Assembly: GCF_004342445.1 (NCBI RefSeq)
Contig: NZ_SLWW01000009.1
Span: 62,001-126,000 of the forward strand
DNA from: Rhodovulum euryhalinum
Lineage (GTDB): Bacteria > Pseudomonadota > Alphaproteobacteria > Rhodobacterales > Rhodobacteraceae
DNA length: 64,000 bases
Direction: 5' to 3'
Part shown: in pieces, positions 55,596 through 64,000 of the stretch
Position numbering within the stretch: position 1 is the first letter of the stretch
Layout: every line of letters starts with the position of its first letter
Notes under the pieces: generated by a model
Databases searched by the model: none
The model's input: only the letters and a program-made list of their open reading frames with translations
What the model was told of the DNA's origin: nothing
Made by a program: the position numbers and the translations under genes

Positions 55596-56428
55596 TGTGC
55601 ACGGTTTGCGGATGCGGGAGCGGCGGGCAGCACGGCCACAGCCATGACCATGCTCCCCACGACCACCACCACGGCCACGATCACCACCACCACGGCCCCA
55701 ATGGCGATCTGCATTTCGGCCAGGGCGCGGCGGGGGTGGCCGTGGCCGGGATCAGCCAGTCCCGGCTGATCGAGATCGAGACCGACATCCTGTCCAAGAA
55801 CGACGCCCATGCCGCGGGCAACCGCCGGGTGCTGAAGGTGCTGGGGGCCTTCGCGGTGAACCTCGTCTCGTCGCCCGGCTCGGGCAAGACGACGCTCTTG
55901 TGCCAGACCATCGGGATGCTGGGCGGCCAGCCGCTGGCCGTGATCGAGGGCGACCAGCAGACATCGAACGACGCCGACCGCATCCGCGCCACCGGGGCGC
56001 CGGCGATTCAGGTCAATACCGGCAAGGGCTGCCATCTGGATGCGCACATGGTCGGCCACGCGATGGATCACCTGGACCTGCCCAAGGGTGCGATCCTGTT
56101 CATCGAGAACGTCGGCAACCTGGTCTGCCCCGCCGCCTTCGACCTGGGCGAGGACGCCAAGGTGGCGATCCTGTCGGTCACCGAGGGCGAGGACAAGCCG
56201 CTGAAATACCCCGACATGTTCACCGCCGCCAAGCTGGCGATCCTGAACAAGACCGACCTTGCGCCCCATTGCGACGCCGATCTGGATGCCTACGAGGCGA
56301 ACCTGCGCCGGGTGAACCCGCAGATCGAGATCCTGCGGGTGTCGGCCCGGACCGGCGAGGGGATGGAGGCGTGGATCGACTGGCTGCGGGCGGGGCTCGC
56401 CGTGAAGTCCGCCGGGGCGGCGGCCTGA
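55595..56428 (+). CDS. hypB: Hydrogenase nickel incorporation GTPase HypB
   Basis: GTPase that loads nickel through HypA. The 277 residues begin with CTVCGC, a metal site. A His-rich stretch follows (about 13-33, with runs such as [12 protein letters not shown]) that can store nickel. The GTPase has a P-loop SSPGSGKTT (92-100), ENVGNLVCP and NKTD. Its long His tract resembles that of R. capsulatus HypB, which has a nickel-storage role. Overlaps the hupR start by one base. Confidence 0.96.
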   Translation: MCTVCGCGSGGQHGHSHDHAPHDHHHGHDHHHHGPNGDLHFGQGAAGVAVAGISQSRLIEIETDILSKNDAHAAGNRRVLKVLGAFAVNLVSSPGSGKTTLLCQTIGMLGGQPLAVIEGDQQTSNDADRIRATGAPAIQVNTGKGCHLDAHMVGHAMDHLDLPKGAILFIENVGNLVCPAAFDLGEDAKVAILSVTEGEDKPLKYPDMFTAAKLAILNKTDLAPHCDADLDAYEANLRRVNPQIEILRVSARTGEGMEAWIDWLRAGLAVKSAGAAA

Positions 56429-57910
56429 TGGCGGGTGCCACCGGCCGACCCGCGATCCTGCTCGTCGACGACGAGCCTCATTCGCTGTCGGCGATGCGCA
56501 TGGCGCTGGAAGGACGAGTTCGAGGTTCTGACCGCCCAGGACGCCACCGAGGCCGCGCGGCTGATGCAGGAAGAATGGGTGCAGGCCGTTCTGTGCGACC
56601 AGCGCATGCCGGGCCAGACCGGGGTCGCGTTCCTGGCCGAGGTGCGCGAGCGCTGGCCCGAGACCGTTCGGCTTCTGATCACGGGCTATACCGATACCAG
56701 CGCGATGATCGAGGCGATCAACGACGCGGGCATCCACCAGTTCCTGACCAAGCCCTGGCATCCCGAGCAATTGCTGGTCGCGGTGCGCAACGCCGCTCGC
56801 CTGTTCCGGCTGGCGCGCGAGAACGAGCGGCTTTCGCTGGAGATGCGGCTGCTGACCTCGACCGCCGAATCCCGGCTGGAAAAGCGGCGCCGCGCCCTGC
56901 GCGAGGGCATGGGGTTCGAAACGGTGCTGCGCGCGCCCACCTCGCCGATGAACGCCGTCATCGACACCGCGCGCCGCTTTGCCACCTTCGACGTGCCCGT
57001 GCTTCTGGTGGGCGAACCGGGCAGTGCCAAGGCGCAGATCGCGCGGGCGATGCATTACGGCTCGCTCCGGTCGGACAAGCCGTTCTACGAACTGAACCTG
57101 GCCGGCATGCCCGAGGATCTGGCCACGCTTGAGCTGATGGGGGCCAAGCGGGGCGTTGCCGCGGGCGGGGTGGCGCGGATCGGGCTGATGCAGAAGGCCG
57201 ACCGCGGGACGCTCTACCTCGCCGGGATCGAGACCGCCCCGCCGGGACTGCAACTGGCGCTGCTGCGGGTTCTGACAGACGGCACCTTCACCCCCCTCGG
57301 CGGGCACGAAACGGTGCGCACCAACCTGCGGCTGATCTGCGGCGCGGGGCGCGACCTGCGCCAGATGGTGGCCGATGGCGCGTTCCGCTCGGACCTCTAC
57401 TTCGCGCTGGCCGCCGGCGAGATCGCGGTGCCGCCGCTGCGCGCGCGCCGCGGCGACGTTGCGATCCTGGCGCAGGCGATGCTGGCCGACCTGGCCGCCG
57501 CCCATGGCAAGCCGGTGCATGGGCTCGACGGGGCGGCGCTGGAGTTCCTGGAGAACTACGACTGGCCGGGCAACCTGCGCGAACTGAGAAACGAGATCAC
57601 CCGCATGCTGGTCTTTTCCGGCGACAGCGTGCTGGGCGCCGACCTGATTTCCCGCCACATCCTGCAGGCCCCCCCGGGCGAGGAGGGTGCCGACCGCTCG
57701 GCCGAGGCGGCGCTGACGGCGGATGGCACGCTGAAGGACCGGGTCGAGTTGATGGAGATGCGGATCCTGCGCGAGACGCTGACGCGGCAGCGCTGGAACA
57801 AGAGCCGGGCGGCCGCTGAACTGGGGCTGAGCCGCGTGGGACTGCGCGCGAAACTGGATCGCTACGGGATCGCCGACCCGTCGGCCAGCCCCGCGGACGA
57901 GGAGGACTAG
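56428..57910 (+). pseudogene. hupR: hupR, NtrC-family response regulator of hydrogenase, frameshifted near codon 29
   Basis: HupR activates hupSL when unphosphorylated in R. capsulatus. Translation from ATG 56428, which overlaps the hypB stop, reads the correct receiver start ([19 protein letters not shown]). It then shifts: GAAGGAC at 56509-56515 holds one base too many, and the rest continues in the next frame ([18 protein letters not shown]). Followed across the shift, the protein would have about 493 residues: receiver (Asp in LCDQRMPG, Lys in KPW), central domain, and a Fis-type helix-turn-helix ([20 protein letters not shown]). The central domain has a degenerate P-loop (GEPGSAKA) and no GAFTGA, fitting the known sigma-70 action of HupR. 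Unshifted reading ends after about 234 residues at 57132. An ATG at 56564 could restart downstream without the acidic pocket. It may be a sequencing error. Confidence 0.82.
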
Positions 57911-57913
57911 GGC

Positions 57914-58204
57914 ATGTGTCTGGGGATACCGGGGCGGATCGTGGCCATCACCGACGAGGCCCGCCAGATGGCGATGGCCGAGGTTTCGGGCGTGCGGCGC
58001 GAGGTCAACGTGGCCTGCGTGCTGGACCGGCCCATCGGCGCGCTGGTGGGCGAATGGGTACTGATCCATGTGGGCTTTGCGATGGCGCTGATCGACGAAG
58101 ACGAGGCCGCGCGCACGCTCGACGCCCTGCGCGACCTGGGCGAGGCGCAGGAGGCGCTGGACGCCATGGCCGAGGGCCAGCGGGCACTGGAGGGCCGGGC
58201 ATGA
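57914..58204 (+). CDS. hypC: Hydrogenase maturation chaperone HypC
   Basis: Small chaperone that carries the Fe(CN)2CO unit with HypD to the large subunit. The 96 residues start MCLGIPGRI (Cys2 essential), with the beta-barrel core and a helical C-terminus. Three bases after the hupR stop; ends overlapping hypD by 4 bases. Its paralogue HupF is at 52067. Confidence 0.95.
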   Translation: MCLGIPGRIVAITDEARQMAMAEVSGVRREVNVACVLDRPIGALVGEWVLIHVGFAMALIDEDEAARTLDALRDLGEAQEALDAMAEGQRALEGRA

Positions 58205-59343
58205 AATACGCGACCGAGTTCCGCGACCCGAAAGCCGCGCGTGCGGTGCTGGCCCGCATCGCCCAGGTGGCCGACGTCCTCGGTGCGACACGGGCCAAGC
58301 CCGTCCACATCATGGAGATCTGCGGCGGCCACACCCACGCGATCTTCCGCTTCGGGCTGGACAAGCTGGTGCACGAGGGGGTCGAGTTCATCCACGGCCC
58401 AGGCTGCCCGGTCTGCGTGCTGCCGATGAGCCGCGTCGACGAATGTGTGCAGATCGCCGAGCGGCCCGAGGTGATCTTCACCACCTTCGGCGACGCGATG
58501 CGGGTGCCGGGCACGCGCAAGTCGCTGCTGCAGGCCAAGGCCGAGGGCGCCGACATCCGCATGGTCTATTCGCCGCTCGACGCGCTGCAACTGGCCCGCC
58601 GCAATCCCGGCCGCGAGGTGGTGTTCTTCGGGCTCGGATTCGAGACCACCACCCCCTCCACCGCGCTGGCGATCCAGCAGGCGGCGCGCGAGGGGCTGGC
58701 CAATTTCAGCGTGTTCTGCAACCACATCACCGTGCCCGAGCCGATCAAGGCGCTGCTCGACGACCCGCACATGGTGCTGGACGGGTTCATCGGGCCGGGG
58801 CACGTGTCGATGGTCATCGGCACGCATCCCTACGATTTCATCGCCCGGGACTACGGCAAGCCCATCGTCGTGGCGGGGTTCGAGCCGCTGGACCTGCTGC
58901 AATCGGTGCTGATGGTGCTGGACCAGATCCGCGACGGCCGCGCGGAGGTGGAAAACCAGTACGCCCGCGTGGTGCCGGAACATGGCAACCCCGTCAGCCT
59001 CGCCGCCATCGCCGATGTCTACGAACGCCGGCCCAGCTTCGAGTGGCGGGGGCTGGGCGAGATCGACGCCTCGGGGCTGCGCATCCGCAGCGCCTATGCC
59101 GCCTTCGACGCGGAGGAAAAGTTCGGCGTGGGCTATGCCGCCGGGCCGCGGCACGTCCCCGAGCCCGAGGGCTGCGCCTGCGGCGCGGTGATGACCGGCC
59201 GGATCAAGCCCACCGCCTGCCCGCAATTCGGCCGGGGCTGCACCCCCGACATGCCGCTTGGCGCGCTGATGGTCAGTTCCGAAGGGGCCTGCTCGGCCTA
59301 TTGGCAATACGGCGGGGCGCGGGCGACCGAGGCCGCGGAATGA
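58201..59343 (+). CDS. hypD: Hydrogenase maturation protein HypD
   Basis: Iron-sulphur protein on which the Fe(CN)2CO group is assembled. The 380 residues contain the family motifs [32 protein letters not shown] and a C-terminal [4Fe-4S] Cys set ([28 protein letters not shown]). Overlaps hypC and hypE by 4 bases. Confidence 0.96.
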   Translation: MKYATEFRDPKAARAVLARIAQVADVLGATRAKPVHIMEICGGHTHAIFRFGLDKLVHEGVEFIHGPGCPVCVLPMSRVDECVQIAERPEVIFTTFGDAMRVPGTRKSLLQAKAEGADIRMVYSPLDALQLARRNPGREVVFFGLGFETTTPSTALAIQQAAREGLANFSVFCNHITVPEPIKALLDDPHMVLDGFIGPGHVSMVIGTHPYDFIARDYGKPIVVAGFEPLDLLQSVLMVLDQIRDGRAEVENQYARVVPEHGNPVSLAAIADVYERRPSFEWRGLGEIDASGLRIRSAYAAFDAEEKFGVGYAAGPRHVPEPEGCACGAVMTGRIKPTACPQFGRGCTPDMPLGALMVSSEGACSAYWQYGGARATEAAE

Positions 59344-60380
59344 ACGCCGCCCCGCCCCCCCGCCTGCGCGACACAAGGGTGACGCTGTCCCACGGCGGCG
59401 GCGGCCGCGCGATGCGCGACCTGATCGACGAGGTGTTTGCCAGCGCCTTCCGGCCTGACACGATGGAGGACCAGGCCCGCCTGACGCACCCCGCGCTGGC
59501 CGAGCCCGGCGCGCGGCTGGCGCTGACCACCGACAGCTTCGTTGTGACGCCTCTGGAATTTCCCGGCGGCGATATCGGCAAGCTCGCGATCTGCGGCACG
59601 GTCAACGATCTGGCGGTGGGCGGCGCGCGGCCCTTGTGGCTGTCGGCGGCCTTCATCCTCGAAGAGGGCTGCGAGATAGCGCTGTTGCGCCGGATCGTTG
59701 CCACGATGGCGACCGAGGCCGACAAGGCGGGCGTGCGGATCGTCACCGGCGACACCAAGGTGGTGGGGCGCGGCGCGGCGGACGGGCTGTTCGTGACCAC
59801 GACCGGCGTCGGCGTGATCCCGCCCGGCCGCCACCTTGCCGCCGACACGATCCGCCCTGGCGACGTGGCCATCGTCAATGGCGTGCTGGGCGACCACGGC
59901 GCCACGATCCTGGCCGCGCGGGGCGATCTGGCACTGTCGACCGATCTTGTGTCCGACTGCCAGAGCCTCGGCCATCTGATGGAGGCGGCGATCGCGGCCG
60001 CGCCCGGCCTGCGGGCCGCCCGCGACGCGACCCGCGGCGGACTGGCCGCGGCGCTGAACGAGATGGCCGCCGCGGCGGGCGTCGGGATCGAGATCGACGA
60101 GGACAGCCTGCCGCTGCGCGACGAGGTCAGGGGCGTGTGCGAGATCCTGGGCCTCGATCCCCTCTACCTTGCCAACGAGGGGACGCTGGTGGCCTTCGTG
60201 CCCGAGGCCGAGGCCACCGCCGCGCTGGCCGCGATGCGCGCCCGCCCCGAAGGACGCGGCGCGGTGGCGATCGGCCGGGCGGTCGCCGCCCATCCGGGCC
60301 AGGTGCGGATGCGGACGGCGTTCGGCGGCATGCGGATCGTCGACATGCTGGTGGGCGAGCAGTTGCCGCGGATCTGCTGA
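59340..60380 (+). CDS. hypE: Hydrogenase maturation protein HypE
   Basis: Dehydrates the carbamoyl group made by HypF to a thiocyanate and passes CN to HypCD. The 346 residues have the PurM-like ATP-binding elements ([35 protein letters not shown]) and end in PRIC, the C-terminal Cys that carries the group. It closes the hydrogenase locus; the convergent rhodanese gene ends 8 bases beyond and no terminator is visible between them. Confidence 0.96.
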   Translation: MNAAPPPRLRDTRVTLSHGGGGRAMRDLIDEVFASAFRPDTMEDQARLTHPALAEPGARLALTTDSFVVTPLEFPGGDIGKLAICGTVNDLAVGGARPLWLSAAFILEEGCEIALLRRIVATMATEADKAGVRIVTGDTKVVGRGAADGLFVTTTGVGVIPPGRHLAADTIRPGDVAIVNGVLGDHGATILAARGDLALSTDLVSDCQSLGHLMEAAIAAAPGLRAARDATRGGLAAALNEMAAAAGVGIEIDEDSLPLRDEVRGVCEILGLDPLYLANEGTLVAFVPEAEATAALAAMRARPEGRGAVAIGRAVAAHPGQVRMRTAFGGMRIVDMLVGEQLPRIC

Positions 60381-60388
60381 GACGGCGT

Positions 60389-60763
60389 CTAGCGGTCGAC
60401 CGGCAGCTTGCCGTTCTGCCACTCGCGGAAGGCGCCCATGTTGTAGACGTTCTCGTAGCCCAGCTTCTTCATGATCCGCGCGGCCAGAAGCGAGCGTGTG
60501 CCATTGTCGCAATACAGCGCGAAGGTCTTGGCCGGGTCGAGGGCAGCGTCGAAATGCGGGCTCGACCGGTTCGCCTTGTGGCGGATGTAGGGCAGTTCGA
60601 TATGCAGCGCGCCGCGGGCCTTGCCGGTCGCGGCGATCTCGTCGTGGCTGCGCACGTCGATCAACACGATCTCTCCCCGCTCTGCCGCTGCTGCCGCGTC
60701 GAGGGCAGGCATCGAGTCGATGTTCGGGTAGATCCGGGTGATCAACGCGAAGGGATTGAACAT
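60389..60763 (-). CDS. Rhodanese-domain protein
   Basis: Single-domain rhodanese of 124 residues, probably a sulphur transferase or persulphide carrier. ATG 60763 has AGGAG 10 bases upstream; the frame opens further up but without a Shine-Dalgarno. Catalytic Cys in LYCDNGTRS with the loop typical of the family; earlier elements are [14 protein letters not shown] and [10 protein letters not shown]. No signal peptide is evident; a short hydrophobic start ([10 protein letters not shown]) could associate with the membrane. It reads toward hypE but belongs to no obvious hydrogenase pathway. Confidence 0.88.
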   Translation of the reverse strand: MFNPFALITRIYPNIDSMPALDAAAAAERGEIVLIDVRSHDEIAATGKARGALHIELPYIRHKANRSSPHFDAALDPAKTFALYCDNGTRSLLAARIMKKLGYENVYNMGAFREWQNGKLPVDR

Positions 60764-60861
60764 TGCGGCGAACTCCTGCTGGCGTGTTTGCGCGCAGACT
60801 ATAGGCAGTGCCCGCGCGAATGGGAACGCCGTTCGCGGTCGCAGCGGTGGACCGCGCGGAT

Positions 60862-60876
60862 GTTCGCCGGATGTTC
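60862..60876 (+). promoter_or_regulatory. LexA (SOS) box upstream of uvrA
   Basis: Direct repeat GTTC-N7-GTTC (60862-60865 and 60873-60876), the known alphaproteobacterial LexA operator, 67 bases before the uvrA ATG and just upstream of a plausible promoter. It predicts DNA-damage induction. Confidence 0.7.
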
Positions 60877-60887
60877 CGCGTTTCCGG

Positions 60888-60916
60888 TTGGGAATCGCCG
60901 CGCGCTCGGCTATGTT
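60888..60916 (+). promoter_or_regulatory. Sigma-70-type promoter of uvrA
   Basis: TTGGGA (60888-60893) and TATGTT (60911-60916) are 17 bases apart, ending 27 bases before the uvrA ATG. The leader would be about 20 nt. The SOS box ends 11 bases upstream of the first hexamer. Confidence 0.5.
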
Positions 60917-60942
60917 CCCTTGCGTATCTCCCGGGGGCACAG

Positions 60943-63801
60943 ATGGCCGAGCAGAAACGCATCGAGGTGCGCGGCGCGCGCGAGCACAATCTCAAGAATA
61001 TCGACGTCGACATCCCCCGCGATGCGCTGGTGGTGATCACCGGGCTGTCGGGGTCGGGCAAGTCGTCGCTGGCCTTCGACACGATCTATGCCGAGGGCCA
61101 GCGCCGCTATGTCGAGTCGCTGTCGGCCTATGCCCGGCAGTTCCTCGACATGATGGAAAAGCCCGACGTCGACCACATCTCGGGCCTGAGCCCGGCGATT
61201 TCCATCGAGCAGAAGACGACGTCGAAGAACCCGCGCTCGACCGTAGGCACGGTGACCGAGATCTACGACTATCTGCGGCTGCTGTTCGCCCGCGCGGGCA
61301 CGCCCTATTCGCCGGCCACCGGCCTGCCGATCGAGGCGCAGCAGGTGCAGGACATGGTCGACCGGGTCATGGCGATGGAGGAGGGGACGCGGGCCTATCT
61401 GCTGGCCCCCATCGTGCGCGACCGAAAGGGCGAGTATCGCAAGGAATTCCTGGAACTCAGGAAGCAGGGTTTCCAGCGGGTCAAGGTGAACGGCGCGTTC
61501 CACGACCTCGACGAAGCCCCCACGCTGGACAAGAAGTTCCGCCACGACATCGACGTGGTGGTGGACCGGATCGTGGTGAAACCGGGCCTCGAGACGCGGC
61601 TGGCGGATTCGTTCCGCACCGCGCTGAACCTGGCCGACGGGATCGCGGTGCTGGAAACCGCTCCGACCGAGGGCGAGCCCGAACGGATCACGTTTTCCGA
61701 GAACTTCGCCTGCCCGGTCTCGGGCTTTACCATTCCCGAGATCGAACCGCGGCTGTTTTCCTTCAACGCGCCCTATGGCGCCTGCCCCGATTGCGACGGG
61801 CTGGGGGTGGAGCTGTTCTTTGACGAACGCCTTGTCGTGCCAGATGCCGCGCTGACCGTCTGGAACGGGGCCATCGCGCCCTGGCGCAAGGGCAAGTCGC
61901 CCTATTTCCGCCAGACCATCGAGGCGATTGCCCGCCATTACGAATTTGACAAGGACACGCCCTGGAAGGATCTGCCCGCGCATGTGCAGCAGGTGTTCCT
62001 GCATGGTTCGGGCGAGGACGAGATCCCGTTCCGTTATGACGAGGGCGGCCGGGTCTACCAGGTGACGCGGGCCTTCGAGGGGGTGATCCCCAACATGGAG
62101 CGGCGCTACCGCGAGACCGACAGCGCCTGGGTGCGCGAGGAGTTCGAGCGCTATCAGAACAACCGCCCCTGCCATAGCTGCGGCGGCTACCGGCTGAAGC
62201 CCGAGGCGCTGGCGGTCAGGATCGGGGGGCTGCATGTCGGGCAGGTCGTTCAGATGTCGATCCGCGAGGCGCTGGCCTGGGTCGAGGAGGCGCCGCAGCA
62301 CCTGTCCAGGCAGAAGAACGAGATCGCCCGCGCGATTCTCAAGGAAATCCGCGAGCGGCTGGGGTTCCTGAACAATGTGGGGCTGGAATACCTGACGCTG
62401 TCGCGCAATGCAGGTACGCTGTCGGGCGGGGAAAGCCAGCGCATCCGGCTGGCCAGCCAGATCGGCAGCGGGCTGACGGGCGTGCTTTACGTCCTCGACG
62501 AGCCGTCCATCGGGCTGCACCAGCGCGACAACGGTCGGCTGCTGACCACGCTCAAGAACCTGCGCGACCAGGGCAATACCGTCATCGTGGTCGAGCATGA
62601 CGAAGAGGCGATCCGCGAGGCCGATTACGTCTTTGACCTGGGCCCCGGGGCGGGGGTGCATGGCGGACAGGTCGTGTCGCATGGTACGCCGGCCGAGATC
62701 ATGGCGGACGCGGCCTCGGTCACCGGACAATACCTTGCCGGAACGCGTGAGATCGCGGTGCCCGCGCTGCGGCGGCCGGGCAACGGCAAGAAGATCACCG
62801 TGGTCAAGGCCACCGGCAACAACCTGAAAGAGATGACCGCCGACTTTCCGCTGGGCAGGTTCGTCTGCGTGACTGGCGTCTCGGGCGGGGGCAAGTCCAC
62901 GCTGACCATCGAGACGCTGTTCAAGACCGCCAGCATGCGGCTGAACGGCGCGCGCCAGACGCCCGCGCCCTGCGAGACGATCAAGGGGCTCGAACACCTC
63001 GACAAGGTGATCGACATCGACCAGCGCCCCATCGGGCGGACGCCGCGGTCAAACCCCGCGACCTATACTGGTGCCTTCACCCCGATCCGCGACTGGTTCG
63101 CGGGCCTCCCCGAGGCCAAGGCGCGCGGCTACAAGCCGGGGCGGTTCAGCTTCAACGTCAAGGGCGGCCGCTGCGAGGCATGCCAGGGCGACGGTGTCAT
63201 CAAGATCGAGATGCACTTCCTGCCCGACGTCTATGTGACTTGCGAGACCTGCCATGGCGCGCGCTACAACCGCGAGACGCTGGAGGTGCGCTTCAAGGGC
63301 AAGAGCATCGCCGACGTGCTGGACATGACCGTCGAGGATGCGCAGGAGTTCTTCAAGGCGGTGCCGTCGATCCGCGAGAAGATGGACGCGCTGGTGCGCG
63401 TGGGGCTGGGCTATATCAAGGTGGGCCAGCAGGCCACGACGCTGTCGGGGGGCGAGGCGCAGCGGGTCAAGCTGTCGAAGGAGTTGTCGAAGCGGGCGAC
63501 GGGGCGCACGCTTTACATTCTCGACGAACCCACGACGGGCCTCCATTTCGAGGACGTGAAGAAACTGCTCGAGGTGCTGCACGAACTGGTCGAGCAGGGC
63601 AATACGGTCGTGGTGATCGAGCACAATCTCGATGTCATCAAGACCGCCGACTGGATCATCGACATCGGCCCCGAGGGTGGCGACGGTGGCGGGACGATTG
63701 TCGCCGAAGGCACCCCCGAGGAGGTGGCCAAGGTCGGACAAAGCCATACGGGGCACTATCTCAAGGACATGCTGAAACCCCGCAAGCTTGCCGCGGAATA
63801 G
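60943..63801 (+). CDS. uvrA: Excinuclease ABC subunit UvrA
   Basis: Damage-sensing ATPase of nucleotide excision repair. From ATG 60943 (Shine-Dalgarno GGGGG) the product is 952 residues. It has two ABC ATPase units: Walker [10 protein letters not shown] (34-42) and GVSGGGKST (about 645-653), with signatures LSGGESQR and LSGGEAQR. It also has a C-terminal zinc finger (CEACQGDG ... CETCHG). The N-terminal zinc region reads CPVSGF ... CPDCDG, so one of the usual four Cys is Ser; I recall this in other alphaproteobacteria. SOS control is supported by the GTTC-N7-GTTC box. Confidence 0.97.
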   Translation: MAEQKRIEVRGAREHNLKNIDVDIPRDALVVITGLSGSGKSSLAFDTIYAEGQRRYVESLSAYARQFLDMMEKPDVDHISGLSPAISIEQKTTSKNPRSTVGTVTEIYDYLRLLFARAGTPYSPATGLPIEAQQVQDMVDRVMAMEEGTRAYLLAPIVRDRKGEYRKEFLELRKQGFQRVKVNGAFHDLDEAPTLDKKFRHDIDVVVDRIVVKPGLETRLADSFRTALNLADGIAVLETAPTEGEPERITFSENFACPVSGFTIPEIEPRLFSFNAPYGACPDCDGLGVELFFDERLVVPDAALTVWNGAIAPWRKGKSPYFRQTIEAIARHYEFDKDTPWKDLPAHVQQVFLHGSGEDEIPFRYDEGGRVYQVTRAFEGVIPNMERRYRETDSAWVREEFERYQNNRPCHSCGGYRLKPEALAVRIGGLHVGQVVQMSIREALAWVEEAPQHLSRQKNEIARAILKEIRERLGFLNNVGLEYLTLSRNAGTLSGGESQRIRLASQIGSGLTGVLYVLDEPSIGLHQRDNGRLLTTLKNLRDQGNTVIVVEHDEEAIREADYVFDLGPGAGVHGGQVVSHGTPAEIMADAASVTGQYLAGTREIAVPALRRPGNGKKITVVKATGNNLKEMTADFPLGRFVCVTGVSGGGKSTLTIETLFKTASMRLNGARQTPAPCETIKGLEHLDKVIDIDQRPIGRTPRSNPATYTGAFTPIRDWFAGLPEAKARGYKPGRFSFNVKGGRCEACQGDGVIKIEMHFLPDVYVTCETCHGARYNRETLEVRFKGKSIADVLDMTVEDAQEFFKAVPSIREKMDALVRVGLGYIKVGQQATTLSGGEAQRVKLSKELSKRATGRTLYILDEPTTGLHFEDVKKLLEVLHELVEQGNTVVVIEHNLDVIKTADWIIDIGPEGGDGGGTIVAEGTPEEVAKVGQSHTGHYLKDMLKPRKLAAE

Positions 63802-63864
63802 CCGCGTTCGGGCCGTTTTCCCATGCAAGCCTGTGGGATCGCGTTGCCATCCGGATCATTGCCC

Positions 63865-64000
63865 ATGCGCCGAAACCGCCTCATCCTCGCGCTGAGTGCC
63901 TGCGCCGCCGCCCTGCCGGCCGGGGCCGGCCCGCGCGCGGTCAGTGAAAGCCTGGTCGATTGCGCGGCCCTGGTCACGATTCCTGTCCGCGCGCAGCCCG
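63865..64000 (+). CDS. Start of an exported protein, cut by the right edge
   Basis: An open frame from ATG 63865 to the end of the window encodes 45 residues that begin with a signal peptide (RRNRLILALSACAAALPAGAG). Predicted exported protein of unknown function. Too short to classify, and the Shine-Dalgarno is weak, so the gene call itself is moderate. Confidence 0.5.
   Translation, partial: MRRNRLILALSACAAALPAGAGPRAVSESLVDCAALVTIPVRAQP

Noticed and set aside
56435-57910. A stand-alone hupR reading frame starting at GTG 56435
   Set aside because: Its first 25 residues are out-of-frame sequence; the true receiver start is in the other frame, so this is a frameshifted gene and not an intact one.
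60823-60834. GAACGCCGTTC palindrome before uvrA as a second LexA site
   Set aside because: Spacing between half-sites is three bases, which fits neither the alphaproteobacterial direct repeat nor the GAAC-N4-GTTC type.

Overview
The window is very GC-rich, densely packed alphaproteobacterial DNA, most probably from a member of the Rhodobacteraceae. Three things point there. The uptake-hydrogenase genes follow the Rhodobacter capsulatus order almost gene for gene (hupTUV-hypF-hupSL-C-DFGHJK-hypAB-hupR-hypCDE). uvrA is preceded by a direct repeat GTTC-N7-GTTC, the alphaproteobacterial LexA box. An intergenic double hairpin at 7.23-7.27 kb resembles a repeat I know from this family. No tRNA, rRNA, insertion sequence, phage or CRISPR array was seen, and no gene-free stretch exceeds 300 bases.

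Layout. (1) 1-2.9 kb: a type I secretion ABC transporter, cut by the left edge, and its membrane-fusion partner. (2) 3.0-8.1 kb: a di-haem cytochrome c peroxidase behind an FNR-type box, a tandem pair of paralogous exported proteins of unknown function, an exported caspase-fold/Sel1 protein and an OmpA-domain protein. (3) 8.2-40.6 kb: a complete type VI secretion system (T6SS). A left plus-strand block (PP2C phosphatase, M15 peptidase, a TssL/TssM-like hybrid, VgrG) converges on a long minus-strand operon: Ser/Thr kinase, tssA, tssB, tssC, hcp, tssE, tssF, tssG, tagH, tssJ, tssK, tssL, tssM, tagF. Divergent from the kinase run clpV, a DUF2169 protein, a ketosynthase-like protein with no visible catalytic residues, a PAAR-like protein with a cysteine-rich tail, and a beta-propeller protein. 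Two small minus-strand genes (DUF6484; a short TIGR02270-like protein) close the block. (4) 40.7-60.4 kb: the [NiFe] uptake hydrogenase locus: sensor kinase and regulatory hydrogenase (hupTUV), structural genes (hupSL, hupC), an extra hupE, and the maturation genes. (5) 60.4-64 kb: a rhodanese, uvrA with an SOS box, and the start of an exported protein.

How the parts work together. Sheath (TssBC), tube (Hcp), spike (VgrG, PAAR-like), baseplate (TssEFGK), membrane complex (TssJLM) and ClpV are all present. Kinase, PP2C phosphatase, FHA protein and TagF form the usual post-translational firing switch. DUF2169, the ketosynthase-like protein and DUF6484 probably load the PAAR-like cargo, and the beta-propeller protein is the likely immunity factor. 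In the hydrogenase locus HupUV senses H2, HupT signals, and HupSL-HupC feeds electrons from H2 to quinone. The response regulator gene hupR, however, carries a one-base insertion near codon 29, so the circuit may be broken in this strain unless the base is a sequencing error.

The best candidates for something undescribed are the TssL/TssM-like hybrid without a GTPase domain, the PAAR-like cysteine-rich protein with its beta-propeller neighbour, the dead ketosynthase-like protein, and the hupR frameshift.
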